Shown piece by piece: positions 40,442 through 48,590 of a DNA stretch of 64,000 nt (position 1 is its first letter; the number at the start of each line of letters is the position of its first letter). Location of the stretch: positions 43,004 to 107,003 of the forward strand of contig NZ_JOFX01000032.1 of NCBI RefSeq assembly GCF_000719345.1. Direction: 5' to 3'. This DNA is from Streptomyces sp. NRRL F-2664 (lineage in GTDB: Bacteria; Actinomycetota; Actinomycetes; Streptomycetales; Streptomycetaceae). The position numbers and the translations under genes are program-made. A model generated the notes under the pieces. It saw nothing but the letters and a program-made list of their open reading frames with translations, was not told the DNA's origin and did not search any database.

Positions 40442-41262
40442 GTGTCTCCTGTGCACTCGATGCGGGTCCGCGCCGTACGTGCCGCGGTCGTCATTGCTCT
40501 CGCGACCGCGGTCTGCGGCACGCTGATGGCCGGCAGCGCCGGGGCGATCGTCAACGGCACCGGTGCCGGCGAGCGTTACCCCTTCATGGCCACGATCCCG
40601 TTGTCGGCGCCCGCGTCCGGGGTGCACGACGGCACCTGCGGGGCGTCGCTGATCGATCCGCAGTGGGTGCTGACGGCGGCCCACTGCGTGCGGGGCAACG
40701 GCATCGTGCTCGACGGCATCGTCCGCGTCGGCAGCGACCGGCGCACCTCCGGTGGAACCGTGCGGGCCATCGACCGGATCGTCGTCCACCCGGGCTACGT
40801 CAACGGCGAGGACGCGGACGCCAACCAGGACGACATCGCCCTGGTCCGCCTCGACCGCCCCGTCGCCCAGCAGCCGGTCCCCCTCGCGCAGCGGGCCGGG
40901 CGGCCGGGCACCCCGACCCGGATCCTGGGGTTCGGCACCACCTCCGATACGGAGCTGCGGTTCGCGGATCGCCTGCGGGAGCTGGAGACCCGCAGGGGTG
41001 CCGTCACCGAGTGCGCCCCCGGCTACGCCGACCGGACCCGGCTGTGCACCGTCAGCCGCGTCCGCGACGCCATGGCCTGCCACGGCGACTCCGGCGGACC
41101 GCAGCTGCACAGGGACAGGCAGGGGCGGTGGGAACTGCTCGGCGTCACCTCGGGGCCCGGCGCCCCGGCGTCGCCTGCTCGCAGGGGCCGGGCCTGTACA
41201 GCAGCGTCCCCGCCCACGCCGGCTGGATCCGTCAGACCCTCGCCGTCGGGCACGGCGCCTGA
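40442..41262 (+). pseudogene. trypsin-like secreted protease, frameshifted near its end
   Basis: A chymotrypsin-fold (S1) protease with a signal peptide ([20 protein letters not shown]) and mature start IVNGT. The triad is intact: [15 protein letters not shown] and [10 protein letters not shown]. Near 41150-41165, after [11 protein letters not shown], the frame is lost. The natural ending [20 protein letters not shown] continues in another frame to a stop at 41262, while the original frame runs on to 41350 with unlike residues. So a one-base change has disrupted the last 35 residues; a sequencing error cannot be excluded. Start is taken at GTG 42 (40442), with ATG 40460 also possible. Confidence 0.75.
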
Positions 41263-41357
41263 CGGCGCAGGGCACCGCTCGACGGGGACGGCGGTGTGGC
41301 CGGATGTGACAGAACATTGTCATTGCGGCCTTCGGGGTGGGGCGGAATGATCGGGGC

Positions 41358-42335
41358 ATGCAGTCACCGCACAGGGTCGTCCTCGCCGCCTTCCCCGGCG
41401 TCGAGCTCCTCAACGTCACCGGGCCGGCCGAGGTGTTCTCGGTCGCCACGCGGGTCGCCGGCACCGGGCGGGCCGGGTACTGCGTCCGTATCGCGACCGC
41501 CGGAGGGGAGCCGGTGGCCACCGCCGGCGGGGTGCGGCTGATGGCCGACATGACGCTGGAGGAGGTGCACGGCGACGTGGACACCCTGCTGGTGTCGGGG
41601 GCGGTGCGGGTGGAGGGCCACGCGGTGGAGCCGGTGCTCGACGACGCGATCGTCGACTGGCTGCGGGAAGCGGCGCCCGGAACCCACCGGCTGGCCTCCG
41701 TCTGCTCGGGCGCGCACCTGCTGGCGGCGGCGGGGCTGCTGGACGGCCGGTCCGCGACCACGCACTGGCGGACGGCTGCACGGCTGGCCGCCGACCATCC
41801 ACAGGTCAGCGTCGACCCGGACCCGATCTTCATCCGGGAGGGCCGGCTGTGGACCTGTGCGGGGATCGCCGCGGGCATGGACATGGCGCTGGCCATGGTC
41901 ACCGAGGATTACGGGCCCCGTCTTGCGCGGGCGACCGCCCGCACGATGGTCATGTACGTCAACCGCGCGGGCGGCCAGAGCCAGTTCAGTGTTCCGCTGG
42001 CCGTGCCGGCGGAGCCCGGTGACCCGGTCGACGAGCTGCGGATGTGGATCGGCGACCATCTGGCCGAGGACCTGTCCGCCGAGGCGCTGGCCGGGCGGAT
42101 GCACCTGAGCGTGCGTCATTTCTCCCGGTTGTTCGCGCGGCGGACGGGGACCACCCCGGCCGTCTACGTCGAGTCGGCGCGGCTGGAGGCGGCGCGTCGC
42201 CTGCTCCAGGACAGCAGCCACGGGCTGCCCGAGGTCGCCGCTCTCAGCGGGCTGGGGTCCGTGGAGAGCCTGCACCGCGCCTTCCGCCGGCGTCTGGGCA
42301 CCACCCCGGCCGAGTACCGGCGCCGCTTCCGCTAG
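41358..42335 (+). CDS. GlxA-type AraC regulator with a DJ-1/PfpI domain
   Basis: A 325-residue regulator of the GlxA family. Residues about 5-165 are a DJ-1/PfpI-like domain (VVLAAFPGVELLNVTGPAEVF, and SVCSGAHLLAAAGLLDG with the nucleophile-elbow Cys). The C-terminus (about 225-325) is a double helix-turn-helix: LSAEALAGRMHLSVRHFSRLF and LPEVAALSGLGSVESLHRAF. The N-terminal domain senses a small molecule, and GlxA members control development or catabolism. ATG 41358 lies next to the protease frame. The MBL gene 77 bases downstream may be its target or co-operonic. Confidence 0.9.
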   Translation: MQSPHRVVLAAFPGVELLNVTGPAEVFSVATRVAGTGRAGYCVRIATAGGEPVATAGGVRLMADMTLEEVHGDVDTLLVSGAVRVEGHAVEPVLDDAIVDWLREAAPGTHRLASVCSGAHLLAAAGLLDGRSATTHWRTAARLAADHPQVSVDPDPIFIREGRLWTCAGIAAGMDMALAMVTEDYGPRLARATARTMVMYVNRAGGQSQFSVPLAVPAEPGDPVDELRMWIGDHLAEDLSAEALAGRMHLSVRHFSRLFARRTGTTPAVYVESARLEAARRLLQDSSHGLPEVAALSGLGSVESLHRAFRRRLGTTPAEYRRRFR

Positions 42336-42412
42336 GGCGTTTCCCTGTTGCTTCCCCGCCGTCCGCGGACCACCGCGCGACGGAGATCCGTCATGCCCTG
42401 AAGGAGAGAACG

Positions 42413-43192
42413 GTGTCCCGAACGAAGGTCGTCCCCATTCCGGTCATGGGCCGGCACACCATCAACGCGTACCTGGTGCTGGGCCGCCGGCCCGTCATCG
42501 TCGACGCGGGGACCCCGGGCAGCGGCCGCAGGATCGTCGAACAGGTCGCCGCGCACGGGGTGGACCCCGCCGATGTCTCCCTGATCGTCGTCACGCACGG
42601 CCACATCGACCACTTCGGGTCCGCCGCCGAGCTGCACCGCCTGACCGGGGCGCCGGTGGCGGGGCACGTCGCCGACCTGGGCCCGTTCCGTGCGGGCAGG
42701 GCGCGCGAGCCGTACCTGCCCACGGGGCGGATGGGCCGTCTGATGGCCAGGAGGAGGGAGCTGCACGTGCGGGTCGAGCCGTTCGAGCCGGGCGTACTCG
42801 TCACCGGCGAGACGGACCTGGAGGACTTCGGGGTCGCGGCGCGCATCATGCCCACGCCCGGGCACACCGCCGGATCGGTGTCCGTGCTGACCGGTCAGGG
42901 AGACCTCGTCGCCGGTGATCTGGTCGCCAACGCGTTGTTCGGCCTCGTACCCGGCCGGCCGGCCAATCCCCCCTTCCACGACGATCCGCTGCAGAACCTG
43001 GCCAGTCTGCGCAGGATGCTCGACATGGATCCCGTCCGGCTCCATGTCGGGCACGGCACGCCGCTCGATCCCGACCGCGTCCGCCGGTGGGCGGCCCGGG
43101 AGCAGCGGCGGCTGGCGCGGCTCGATGCTGCCGGGCGGATCCGGGCCCGGGGGCCGGACGAGCCGGCGGGGAGGGCGGGGCAGGCGGGCTGA
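42413..43192 (+). CDS. MBL-fold metallohydrolase
   Basis: A 259-residue metallo-beta-lactamase-fold enzyme from GTG 42413, AAGGAGAG upstream. The zinc motif is VVTHGHIDHFGSA (His-x-His-x-Asp-His), with PTPGHTAGSV and VAGDLVANALFG for the third His and bridging Asp, and HVGHGTPLDP for the last His. Relatives hydrolyse thioesters, lactones or glutathione adducts (glyoxalase II-like). The substrate is not readable. The C-terminal tail is low-complexity and charged. Confidence 0.88.
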   Translation: MSRTKVVPIPVMGRHTINAYLVLGRRPVIVDAGTPGSGRRIVEQVAAHGVDPADVSLIVVTHGHIDHFGSAAELHRLTGAPVAGHVADLGPFRAGRAREPYLPTGRMGRLMARRRELHVRVEPFEPGVLVTGETDLEDFGVAARIMPTPGHTAGSVSVLTGQGDLVAGDLVANALFGLVPGRPANPPFHDDPLQNLASLRRMLDMDPVRLHVGHGTPLDPDRVRRWAAREQRRLARLDAAGRIRARGPDEPAGRAGQAG

Positions 43193-43413
43193 GCCCGGCG
43201 GGCGAACGGCCCGGCTCCTGGCGGAGGGCTCGGCCTTCGAACGTACGGTCCGGCGCATCCGGCCGGTGTGCTGCATTGCCGCCATTCCCCGCCAAACCGC
43301 TCACGTTGCCGCGGGCCTGCCGTCCCCCGCGTCGGCGGCGCGTGGGCGCCCGTCGGCGGCCCGGGCGGAGCCTGGGCCTGCCCCGGGTTCGTCGCCCGAG
43401 GACTGCTCAAACT

Positions 43414-44232
43414 TCACCGAAGGATGACGCTCACGCCCTGTTCTTCGAAGATCTCCAGGAGCAGGTCGAACAGCGCTACTTCGGATTCTGCGGAGGGCAC
43501 ACGCTCTTGCAGCCGCGCCTTGGCCCGGGCTGAGGAATCCCAGTGCACGGTGAACGGCGTGGTGGCACCCCAGCCGCCTCTGAGGCAGTCGTGCAGAGCG
43601 TCGAGGTTCCAGCCGAAGTGTCCGCCGGGGCCGTTGATGGCTTCACCGATCGCGCAGTAGAAGCTGTCTCGGTCAACGATGTGCCGGCCGTCCAAGGTGA
43701 ACACCTGGCCTGCAGGAGCGTCGGCCTTCCCGTGGCGTTGGTACTCCTGGGACCACAGCGTCACCGACAACCACGCTCGTCTGTCCTCGGGGGCGAGCTC
43801 GTGCCACATGCCCGTGCGGTTCAGACGACCCGTGCGGATCAGATCCCATACTCGTTCCGCTCCGCCCACGGCGTTCTCGCACCACAGCGTCATCGTGAGG
43901 TCGACGAGGCCGGCCCAGCGGGCGGAGGGCTTGATGTCGGTGACGGTGACCTCATTGACGAAGTAGGACCCCATGGTGGCACCGTCACCGTCGAGGAGCT
44001 CGAACCAGGCATTCCCCGCCAAGGCGCGACGACTGCCGACCCGGCCAACGCTCTTCAGGAGGCCGCCCTGCGGGAGACAGCCCGTGAGGTGCACTCGGCG
44101 TGCTCCCTCTTCGTCCGGCAGCGGCGTGAACAACCCCTCGGCCTCATGAGCAAAGCCCCAGAAGTCAGCGTCGTCCTCATCCGAGGTCAGCGCGTACTTC
44201 TGACCCTCACTGCCCCGCCCTGATGTTCGCAT
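43414..44232 (-). CDS. protein with a C-terminal barstar-like domain
   Basis: A 272-residue protein. The C-terminal 95 residues match the barstar fold: TLDGRHIVDRDSFYCAIGEA then FGWNLDALHDCLRGGWG, the acidic helix that plugs barnase in the classic pair. The N-terminal 170 residues (SDEDDADFWGFAHEAEGLF, LTGCLPQGGLLKSVG) are a separate domain of unknown type. Barstar is an RNase inhibitor, but no barnase gene is seen nearby, so the partner may be elsewhere. ATG 44232 is taken; ATG 44244 (MGSA) is possible. Codon use is slightly less GC-biased than its neighbours. Confidence 0.78.
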   Translation of the reverse strand: MRTSGRGSEGQKYALTSDEDDADFWGFAHEAEGLFTPLPDEEGARRVHLTGCLPQGGLLKSVGRVGSRRALAGNAWFELLDGDGATMGSYFVNEVTVTDIKPSARWAGLVDLTMTLWCENAVGGAERVWDLIRTGRLNRTGMWHELAPEDRRAWLSVTLWSQEYQRHGKADAPAGQVFTLDGRHIVDRDSFYCAIGEAINGPGGHFGWNLDALHDCLRGGWGATTPFTVHWDSSARAKARLQERVPSAESEVALFDLLLEIFEEQGVSVILR

Positions 44233-44354
44233 TGCACTCCCCATGAGAGCGCTGACCCTACCGGCGGCCCGGCCGTGTCGGTGCTGGGGGCGCGTGGGAT
44301 GCTCCCGCCCGGTCGCTTCCGGAAGGGTGCGGCGAGGCCGCCGGGGCCGCCGGC

Positions 44355-44588
44355 TCAGGGGCCCCGGGGGGCGTCCGGGTCGGTTGGGGCGTCGTCGGGG
44401 GTCTGCCAGGACGTGCGGCGGGCGGTAGGGGCGGGGCCCTGGTCCAGGGGGCCGGGGTCCATGCCGGCCTTCGCCCGCCTGCTGCCGTACCAGAACGCGC
44501 CGATCAGCAGCGCGACGACGACCAGCCCCGCGAGGATCAGGAGCAGGGAGGGGAAGGCGGAGGCGGCGAGGGTGACGGATTCGGTCAT
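44355..44588 (-). CDS. DUF6479-like single-pass membrane protein
   Basis: A 77-residue protein with one membrane helix (about 12-35; FPSLLLILAGLVVVALLIGAFW), a short basic YGSRRAKAG and a Pro-rich C-terminus. The pattern is close to the Streptomyces DUF6479 family, as far as I recall. No clear ribosome site precedes ATG 44588, and GTG 44597 is an alternative. No function is known. Confidence 0.6.
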   Translation of the reverse strand: MTESVTLAASAFPSLLLILAGLVVVALLIGAFWYGSRRAKAGMDPGPLDQGPAPTARRTSWQTPDDAPTDPDAPRGP

Positions 44589-44738
44589 GGGCCGCACCTA
44601 CCCGCTGGTGCCTGCTTGCCACATCGCCCGGTACGCCGGTTCGCCGCCGCACCGGGGCCGACGCCTCGACCCGGTGCCTGACCTGGTGGTCGGCCCGGCG
44701 GTGGGCTTGGTGGGTGGTGCTGCGGGTAGGCGTCTGCG

Positions 44739-45077
44739 ATGACGTCGAAACCTCGCCCCGTCCCCACGGCCGACGGGCACCACGTCGTCATCGGCGACCG
44801 CCGCTGGCGCGCCACCGATCCGTCGGTCCCCGAAGCGGCCGGTGCCCGTCTGCGCGTGCACCTGATGGCGGCGCGGCGGGCGGTGGCCGCCGCCCGGCGG
44901 GCGCAGGACCTGCAGGCCGAGCGGGCCGCCCGGGCGCGGGTGCAGGCGGCCAAGGTGGCGCTCGGGGAACGGGGCACGCCGTGGTGGGAGCAGAGTGCCG
45001 ACGCGCGGCGGGCGCGGTGGAGCGACGGCCTGGCCGCGCTCGACGCGCAGCAGGAAGCGCAGCACGACTCCCCGTGA
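44739..45077 (+). CDS. conserved Streptomyces protein of unknown function
   Basis: A 112-residue protein. The start VPTADGHHVVIGDRRWRATD and the end RGTPWWEQSADARRARWSDG are conserved in Streptomyces, where homologs are often misleadingly named biopolymer transporter Tol. A long Arg-Ala helix lies between. There is no signal or membrane helix, so transport is unlikely. A strong hairpin (45090-45129) follows. Confidence 0.7.
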   Translation: MTSKPRPVPTADGHHVVIGDRRWRATDPSVPEAAGARLRVHLMAARRAVAAARRAQDLQAERAARARVQAAKVALGERGTPWWEQSADARRARWSDGLAALDAQQEAQHDSP

Positions 45078-45089
45078 GCCGATCCCCTG

Positions 45090-45129
45090 CCCCTGTGCCC
45101 CCGCCGGCGGGCCGGCGGGGGCACAGGGG
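45090..45129. terminator. strong bidirectional hairpin terminator
   Basis: An 18-bp perfect stem (45090-45107 with 45112-45129) and a four-base loop, the strongest hairpin noticed in the window. It lies between convergent stops at 45077 and 45145. Confidence 0.88.
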
Positions 45130-45144
45130 GCTGTCTTCAGGTCG

Positions 45145-45525
45145 TCAGCACTCGCGCAGGCCCGGCGCGGGGTCGACGGAGGTGTGGAGGTCGACGGCGG
45201 CGACGTTGCCCCACTGGCCGTTGTCCAGCTGGGTCCAGTACCAGACGTTGTTGCCGCCGGCGTGCTGGTCGCCTCGGCCCCAGCACTGGAACCAGCTGGG
45301 GCTGGTGTTCAGCGGCCCGCGCACCGCGGAGTTGTAGCGGCGGTGCTCGTAGCCCTTGGCGCCGATCCGGTTGCCGCACCACAGCTTGCCGTCGGCGCGG
45401 ACGCCGCATTCGGCGGCCGCGCTCTGCCCGGTGGCGGGCGTGGCCGCGGCGGTGTTCACGGTGGCCGTGCCGCCCGCGAGTGCGGCGACGGCGAGGCCCA
45501 GGGCGATCTTCCTGCCTGCGTACAT
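45145..45525 (-). CDS. secreted SH3-like small protein
   Basis: A 126-residue exported protein. A signal peptide (about 1-33; ALGLAVAALAGGTATVNTAAA) is followed by four or five cysteines and aromatic residues: CGVRADGKLWCGNRIG, SWFQCWGRGDQHAGG, YWTQLDNGQWGNVAAVDLHT. The pattern fits a disulfide-linked SH3-like fold, and the Streptomyces homologs I recall are small secreted proteins of unknown function. ATG 45525 follows GAGGA. It precedes the NlpC/P60 gene on the same strand. Confidence 0.72.
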   Translation of the reverse strand: MYAGRKIALGLAVAALAGGTATVNTAAATPATGQSAAAECGVRADGKLWCGNRIGAKGYEHRRYNSAVRGPLNTSPSWFQCWGRGDQHAGGNNVWYWTQLDNGQWGNVAAVDLHTSVDPAPGLREC

Positions 45526-45610
45526 GGTTCCTCCTCGAAAGGGCTCCCTGGTCGCGGGAGCCGGGGTGATGGGTGGGTGGATGGGGTGCGGTGGGGGGTG
45601 TGGTGGGGTT

Positions 45611-46513
45611 TCAGGGGCAGGTGCGTACGCCGTCCAGCCAGGCGGGGCCCTTGATGTAGATGTTGGTGATCCACGCCCCGTACTCGGGCAGGTAGGACCA
45701 GGCGTCGTTGGTGTAGCCCTCGGCGGTCACCGGTTCGGCGTGCTTCTGGCACTCGATGCGCACCGTGGTCGGGCCGGGGAACTTGTGGACCCGGGGGCTG
45801 GCGGTGGACGGTTCCCGGTGGGTCCACACGTCGGTGCCCCAGGTGCTGAAGGTTCCGGGGGCCGCCGCCGGTGGGGCGATGCGGACCGCTCCCGCGTAGT
45901 CGCCGCCCAGGCGTACGTCGCTGACGGTGATCCGGGTGCCCGATTCGCGGGCCTCGACCATCTTTCCCGCACCGAGGTAGAGGGCGATGTGGTGGATCGA
46001 ACCGCCCGAACCCCAGGCCAGGAGGTCGCCCGGGAGCAGCGGACCGGTGCCCTGGGCGGCGGTGAACCGCTGTTGTACGTGCGGGGAGTGGAACTGGTGG
46101 TGGGCGTTGCCGGACAGCGGGTCGCCGCCGGCCGCGCGGTGGTAGGCGTAGCGGACCAGTCCCGAGCAGTCGAAGCCGAGCCGCTCGGGGTCGTGCGCGC
46201 TGTCCGGGTCGCTCGGGTCGACCTGGCCGTAGGTCGGGCCCGGTCGGGGGCCGTGGCCGCCGCCCCAGGTGTACCAGACGCCGATCTGTTCGCATGCGGC
46301 TGCCACGGCCTTCTCGGCGACCGCGGAGGCGCCGGGGGCGAGTACGGCGCACTCCCCCGCCGCCTTCACCGCCTTGACCGTCTTCGCTGCCTCGGCCGTC
46401 TTCGCTGCCTCGGCCGTCTTGGGCGGGGCGGCCGCCGCCGTGTGGGTGCCTGCCCATGCGGCCGTCAGGGTGAGGGCGGTGACCGCCGCCAGGGCCGTTC
46501 TGCGCATCGTCAT
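45611..46513 (-). CDS. secreted NlpC/P60 peptidoglycan hydrolase
   Basis: A 300-residue exported endopeptidase. After a signal peptide (about 4-28) comes a Lys-Thr-Ala-Glu repeat (about 30-50). The NlpC/P60 core (about 60-195) has LGFDCSGLVRYAYH (catalytic Cys), GSIHHIALYLG (catalytic His) and a following acidic residue. The C-terminal part (about 205-300) is SH3-like (WGTDVWTHREP, YTNDAWSYLPEYG), probably wall-binding. It cleaves peptide cross-links of peptidoglycan. ATG 46513 has GGGGGA upstream. It reads toward the small SH3-like gene 85 bases on. Confidence 0.85.
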   Translation of the reverse strand: MTMRRTALAAVTALTLTAAWAGTHTAAAAPPKTAEAAKTAEAAKTVKAVKAAGECAVLAPGASAVAEKAVAAACEQIGVWYTWGGGHGPRPGPTYGQVDPSDPDSAHDPERLGFDCSGLVRYAYHRAAGGDPLSGNAHHQFHSPHVQQRFTAAQGTGPLLPGDLLAWGSGGSIHHIALYLGAGKMVEARESGTRITVSDVRLGGDYAGAVRIAPPAAAPGTFSTWGTDVWTHREPSTASPRVHKFPGPTTVRIECQKHAEPVTAEGYTNDAWSYLPEYGAWITNIYIKGPAWLDGVRTCP

Positions 46514-46814
46514 GTCTGGTCCCCCGTGTTCGCCGCGCGGTGTCGCCGCGGACCGCTGTCGCCCGGCTCTCGGGCACTTCGAGACTGTTCCCCGCCGCCC
46601 CTGCGTGTCGAGGAGGCACGGGTCGCCCACTGCATCGGGCAACGGGAAACCTTCGGGAAACCCCGTTCCACCTGGGGTTTTTGAGGCTGCGTCAACAGGC
46701 CCTGCCGGGCGGGTGGAACCTGGGCGCGGCGCACCGCATCCCCCTGGAGGGATCGCCGGGGCGACTGCCGCCGCTCTCGGGCTCCCTTTCAACTCGACCT
46801 GGAGAATGCCCGGT

Positions 46815-47646
46815 ATGAATTCCCAGCCGCCGGCGGGCGCCCTGGACAGGGCGCTTCGCGCCCTGCGGCGGTACCCGCGCCGTGCTCCGCTGACCCTGGC
46901 CTATGTCTGCCTGCTGCTGGCCACCCACGGCTGGGTCGGTCACGGGCTGTCCGCCGAGGCGGCGGACCGTGTGCTGGGGCACGTCAGCACCAACCTGGAC
47001 AACCTGCGGGAGCACCCGGTGTCCGCGCTGCTGGGCAGCGTGCTGTTCTTCGACGGGACGCTCACGGATGTCGCCTCCCCCGGCTTCGCGGGCACCTTGA
47101 TCACCCTGGGTCTCGGGGTGGGCTGCTTCCTCGCCCGGGCGGAGCGCCGGTGGGGAGCGGCGCGGGCCGTGGCCGTGTTCCTCGGCGGGCACGTGGTGGC
47201 CACCCTGCTGACCGCGGGGGTCGTCATCGTCGCGTTGCGGCAGGGCTGGTATCCGGTGGAGGTGCGGCAGGCGATGGACTTCGGGGTCAGTTACGGTGCG
47301 CAGACGGTACTGGCGACCGGCACGCCCGCCGTGCCGCGCCGGGGTCGCCCGCTGTGGGTCGTCTTCGTGCTGGGCTGGCCGCTCGGTGGTGCCGAATGGA
47401 CGACGGCCGGGCCGTTGCCGGACTTCACCACGGTCGGCCATCTCCTGGCGGCGGTCCTGGGCTTCGCCCTGCTGGGAGTCCTGGCGGCCGGGCGGCGGGC
47501 CCGCGCCGTCGGGACGCGCCGGTGCGGGCGGCGTCGAGCCGCAGGGGGCCGGGGCTCCGCAGTCGGCGTCGTCGGATGCGAATGCGGAGGCGCCGGCGGG
47601 CACGGCGGGGTCCGGGGCGGATCCGGTTTCTTCGCCGGCCACCTGA
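46815..47646 (+). CDS. rhomboid-like membrane protein, likely frameshifted
   Basis: A membrane protein from ATG 46815 with a GGAG site 11 bases upstream. About six helices are visible. Residues DFGVSYGAQTVLATG give a possible Gly-x-Ser-x-Gly nucleophile, and VGHLLAAVLGFALLG a helix with the His expected of rhomboid proteases; whether it is active is not clear. In the same frame the sequence runs on to 48023 as a Cys/Gly/Arg-rich tail. Around 47500-47530 a +1 frame takes over with a natural hydrophilic tail (EPQGAGAPQ, AEAPAGTAGS) and a stop at 47646, before the hairpin at 47983. I take the second as the true end. Confidence 0.6.
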
Positions 47647-47982
47647 GGGCGCAGCACCGCGGGCCGGTGGGCCGGTGTGCGCCGGCTCCTGCCGTCCAGG
47701 CGGGCACGAGGCCCGGTCGCCCACCTGCCCGGTGGCGAGCGGACCCCGCCGCGCCCGGCCCGGCCGGGGTGGAGGTGCGTGACCGGCAGACGGTACTCGG
47801 CGCGCAGCCCCCTCGGTGCGGTGGCCCTGGCCATGGTGACCGCAGCCTGCACCTGCCCGGCACGCCGAGGGCGGCAACGCGCCCGCCCGGGGTCCGCCCA
47901 GACCCGGTCCCCTGCGCGACGGGCCGTATGGGCGACGGACGGAAGGGAACGTACCGCGAGGGACGCGCCGGTCGGGGACGTG

Positions 47983-48020
47983 CCGAAGGGCCGCCGGCCC
48001 TGGGGGTGGCGGCCCTTCGG
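47983..48020. terminator. bidirectional hairpin terminator
   Basis: A 13-bp perfect stem, CCGAAGGGCCGCC and GGCGGCCCTTCGG, with a 12-base loop. It sits between the rhomboid-like gene and the convergent leftward secreted gene (stop 48084). Confidence 0.85.
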
Positions 48021-48083
48021 TGACGGCGGGCGCCCGTCTATGGTGCGGTGGATCGACGCACCGTGCCGATGCGGGCGGTCACG

Positions 48084-48590
48084 TCAGTTGACGGGGGTGT
48101 AGGACAGGGGGGTGAATCCCACGCCGCAGGCGCCCGGAAGGTTCGCCGGGGTGAAGGGGATTCCCGATGCGGTGTTGCAGACGGCCTGGCGGATGACTCC
48201 GTTGCTGGCCAGGAGGGTGACGTAGAGGTGCCCGGGGTCTTCATCGGTGACCGCGACGGCGGTGCCCGACACGCACCGGGGGGCACCGGCCAGGAGCCCG
48301 AGGTTGATCCACACGCCGGGGTTGCGGCTGTCGTTGAGGAAGGCGTGGCCCTTCCGGTCGGTCGCGACGCGGAAGACGGTTTCGAACAGGCCGCCGGCCC
48401 CGGAGTAGTCGACGACGGCGGAACTCACGTCCCGTGCCACCGAGCATTCCTTCGACGTGTCGGCCTGGGCCTGGGTGTCCTTGGGGGTGGGGTCGTCGTA
48501 CGCGAGCGCGGACGGGGCCGTGAGCGCCCCGGCGAGCAGGGCGGCGGCGACCGCGGTGGTGCCCCGTGCGGCCCAAGCGAGCTTCCTCAT
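48084..48590 (-). CDS. secreted protein of unknown function
   Basis: A 168-residue exported protein from ATG 48590 with AAGGAC upstream. A signal peptide (about 1-30; TTAVAAALLAGALTAPSALA) is followed by DDPTPKDTQAQADTS. The mature part has VARDVSSAVVDYSGAGGLFETVF, DSRNPGVWINLGLLAG and four cysteines. No family was recognised. A strong hairpin lies 60 bases downstream. Confidence 0.7.
   Translation of the reverse strand: MRKLAWAARGTTAVAAALLAGALTAPSALAYDDPTPKDTQAQADTSKECSVARDVSSAVVDYSGAGGLFETVFRVATDRKGHAFLNDSRNPGVWINLGLLAGAPRCVSGTAVAVTDEDPGHLYVTLLASNGVIRQAVCNTASGIPFTPANLPGACGVGFTPLSYTPVN

Noticed and set aside
47677..48102. Plus-strand frame with a lipobox-like VTAAC
   Set aside because: It crosses the strong hairpin at 47983-48020 and has an unnatural residue mix.
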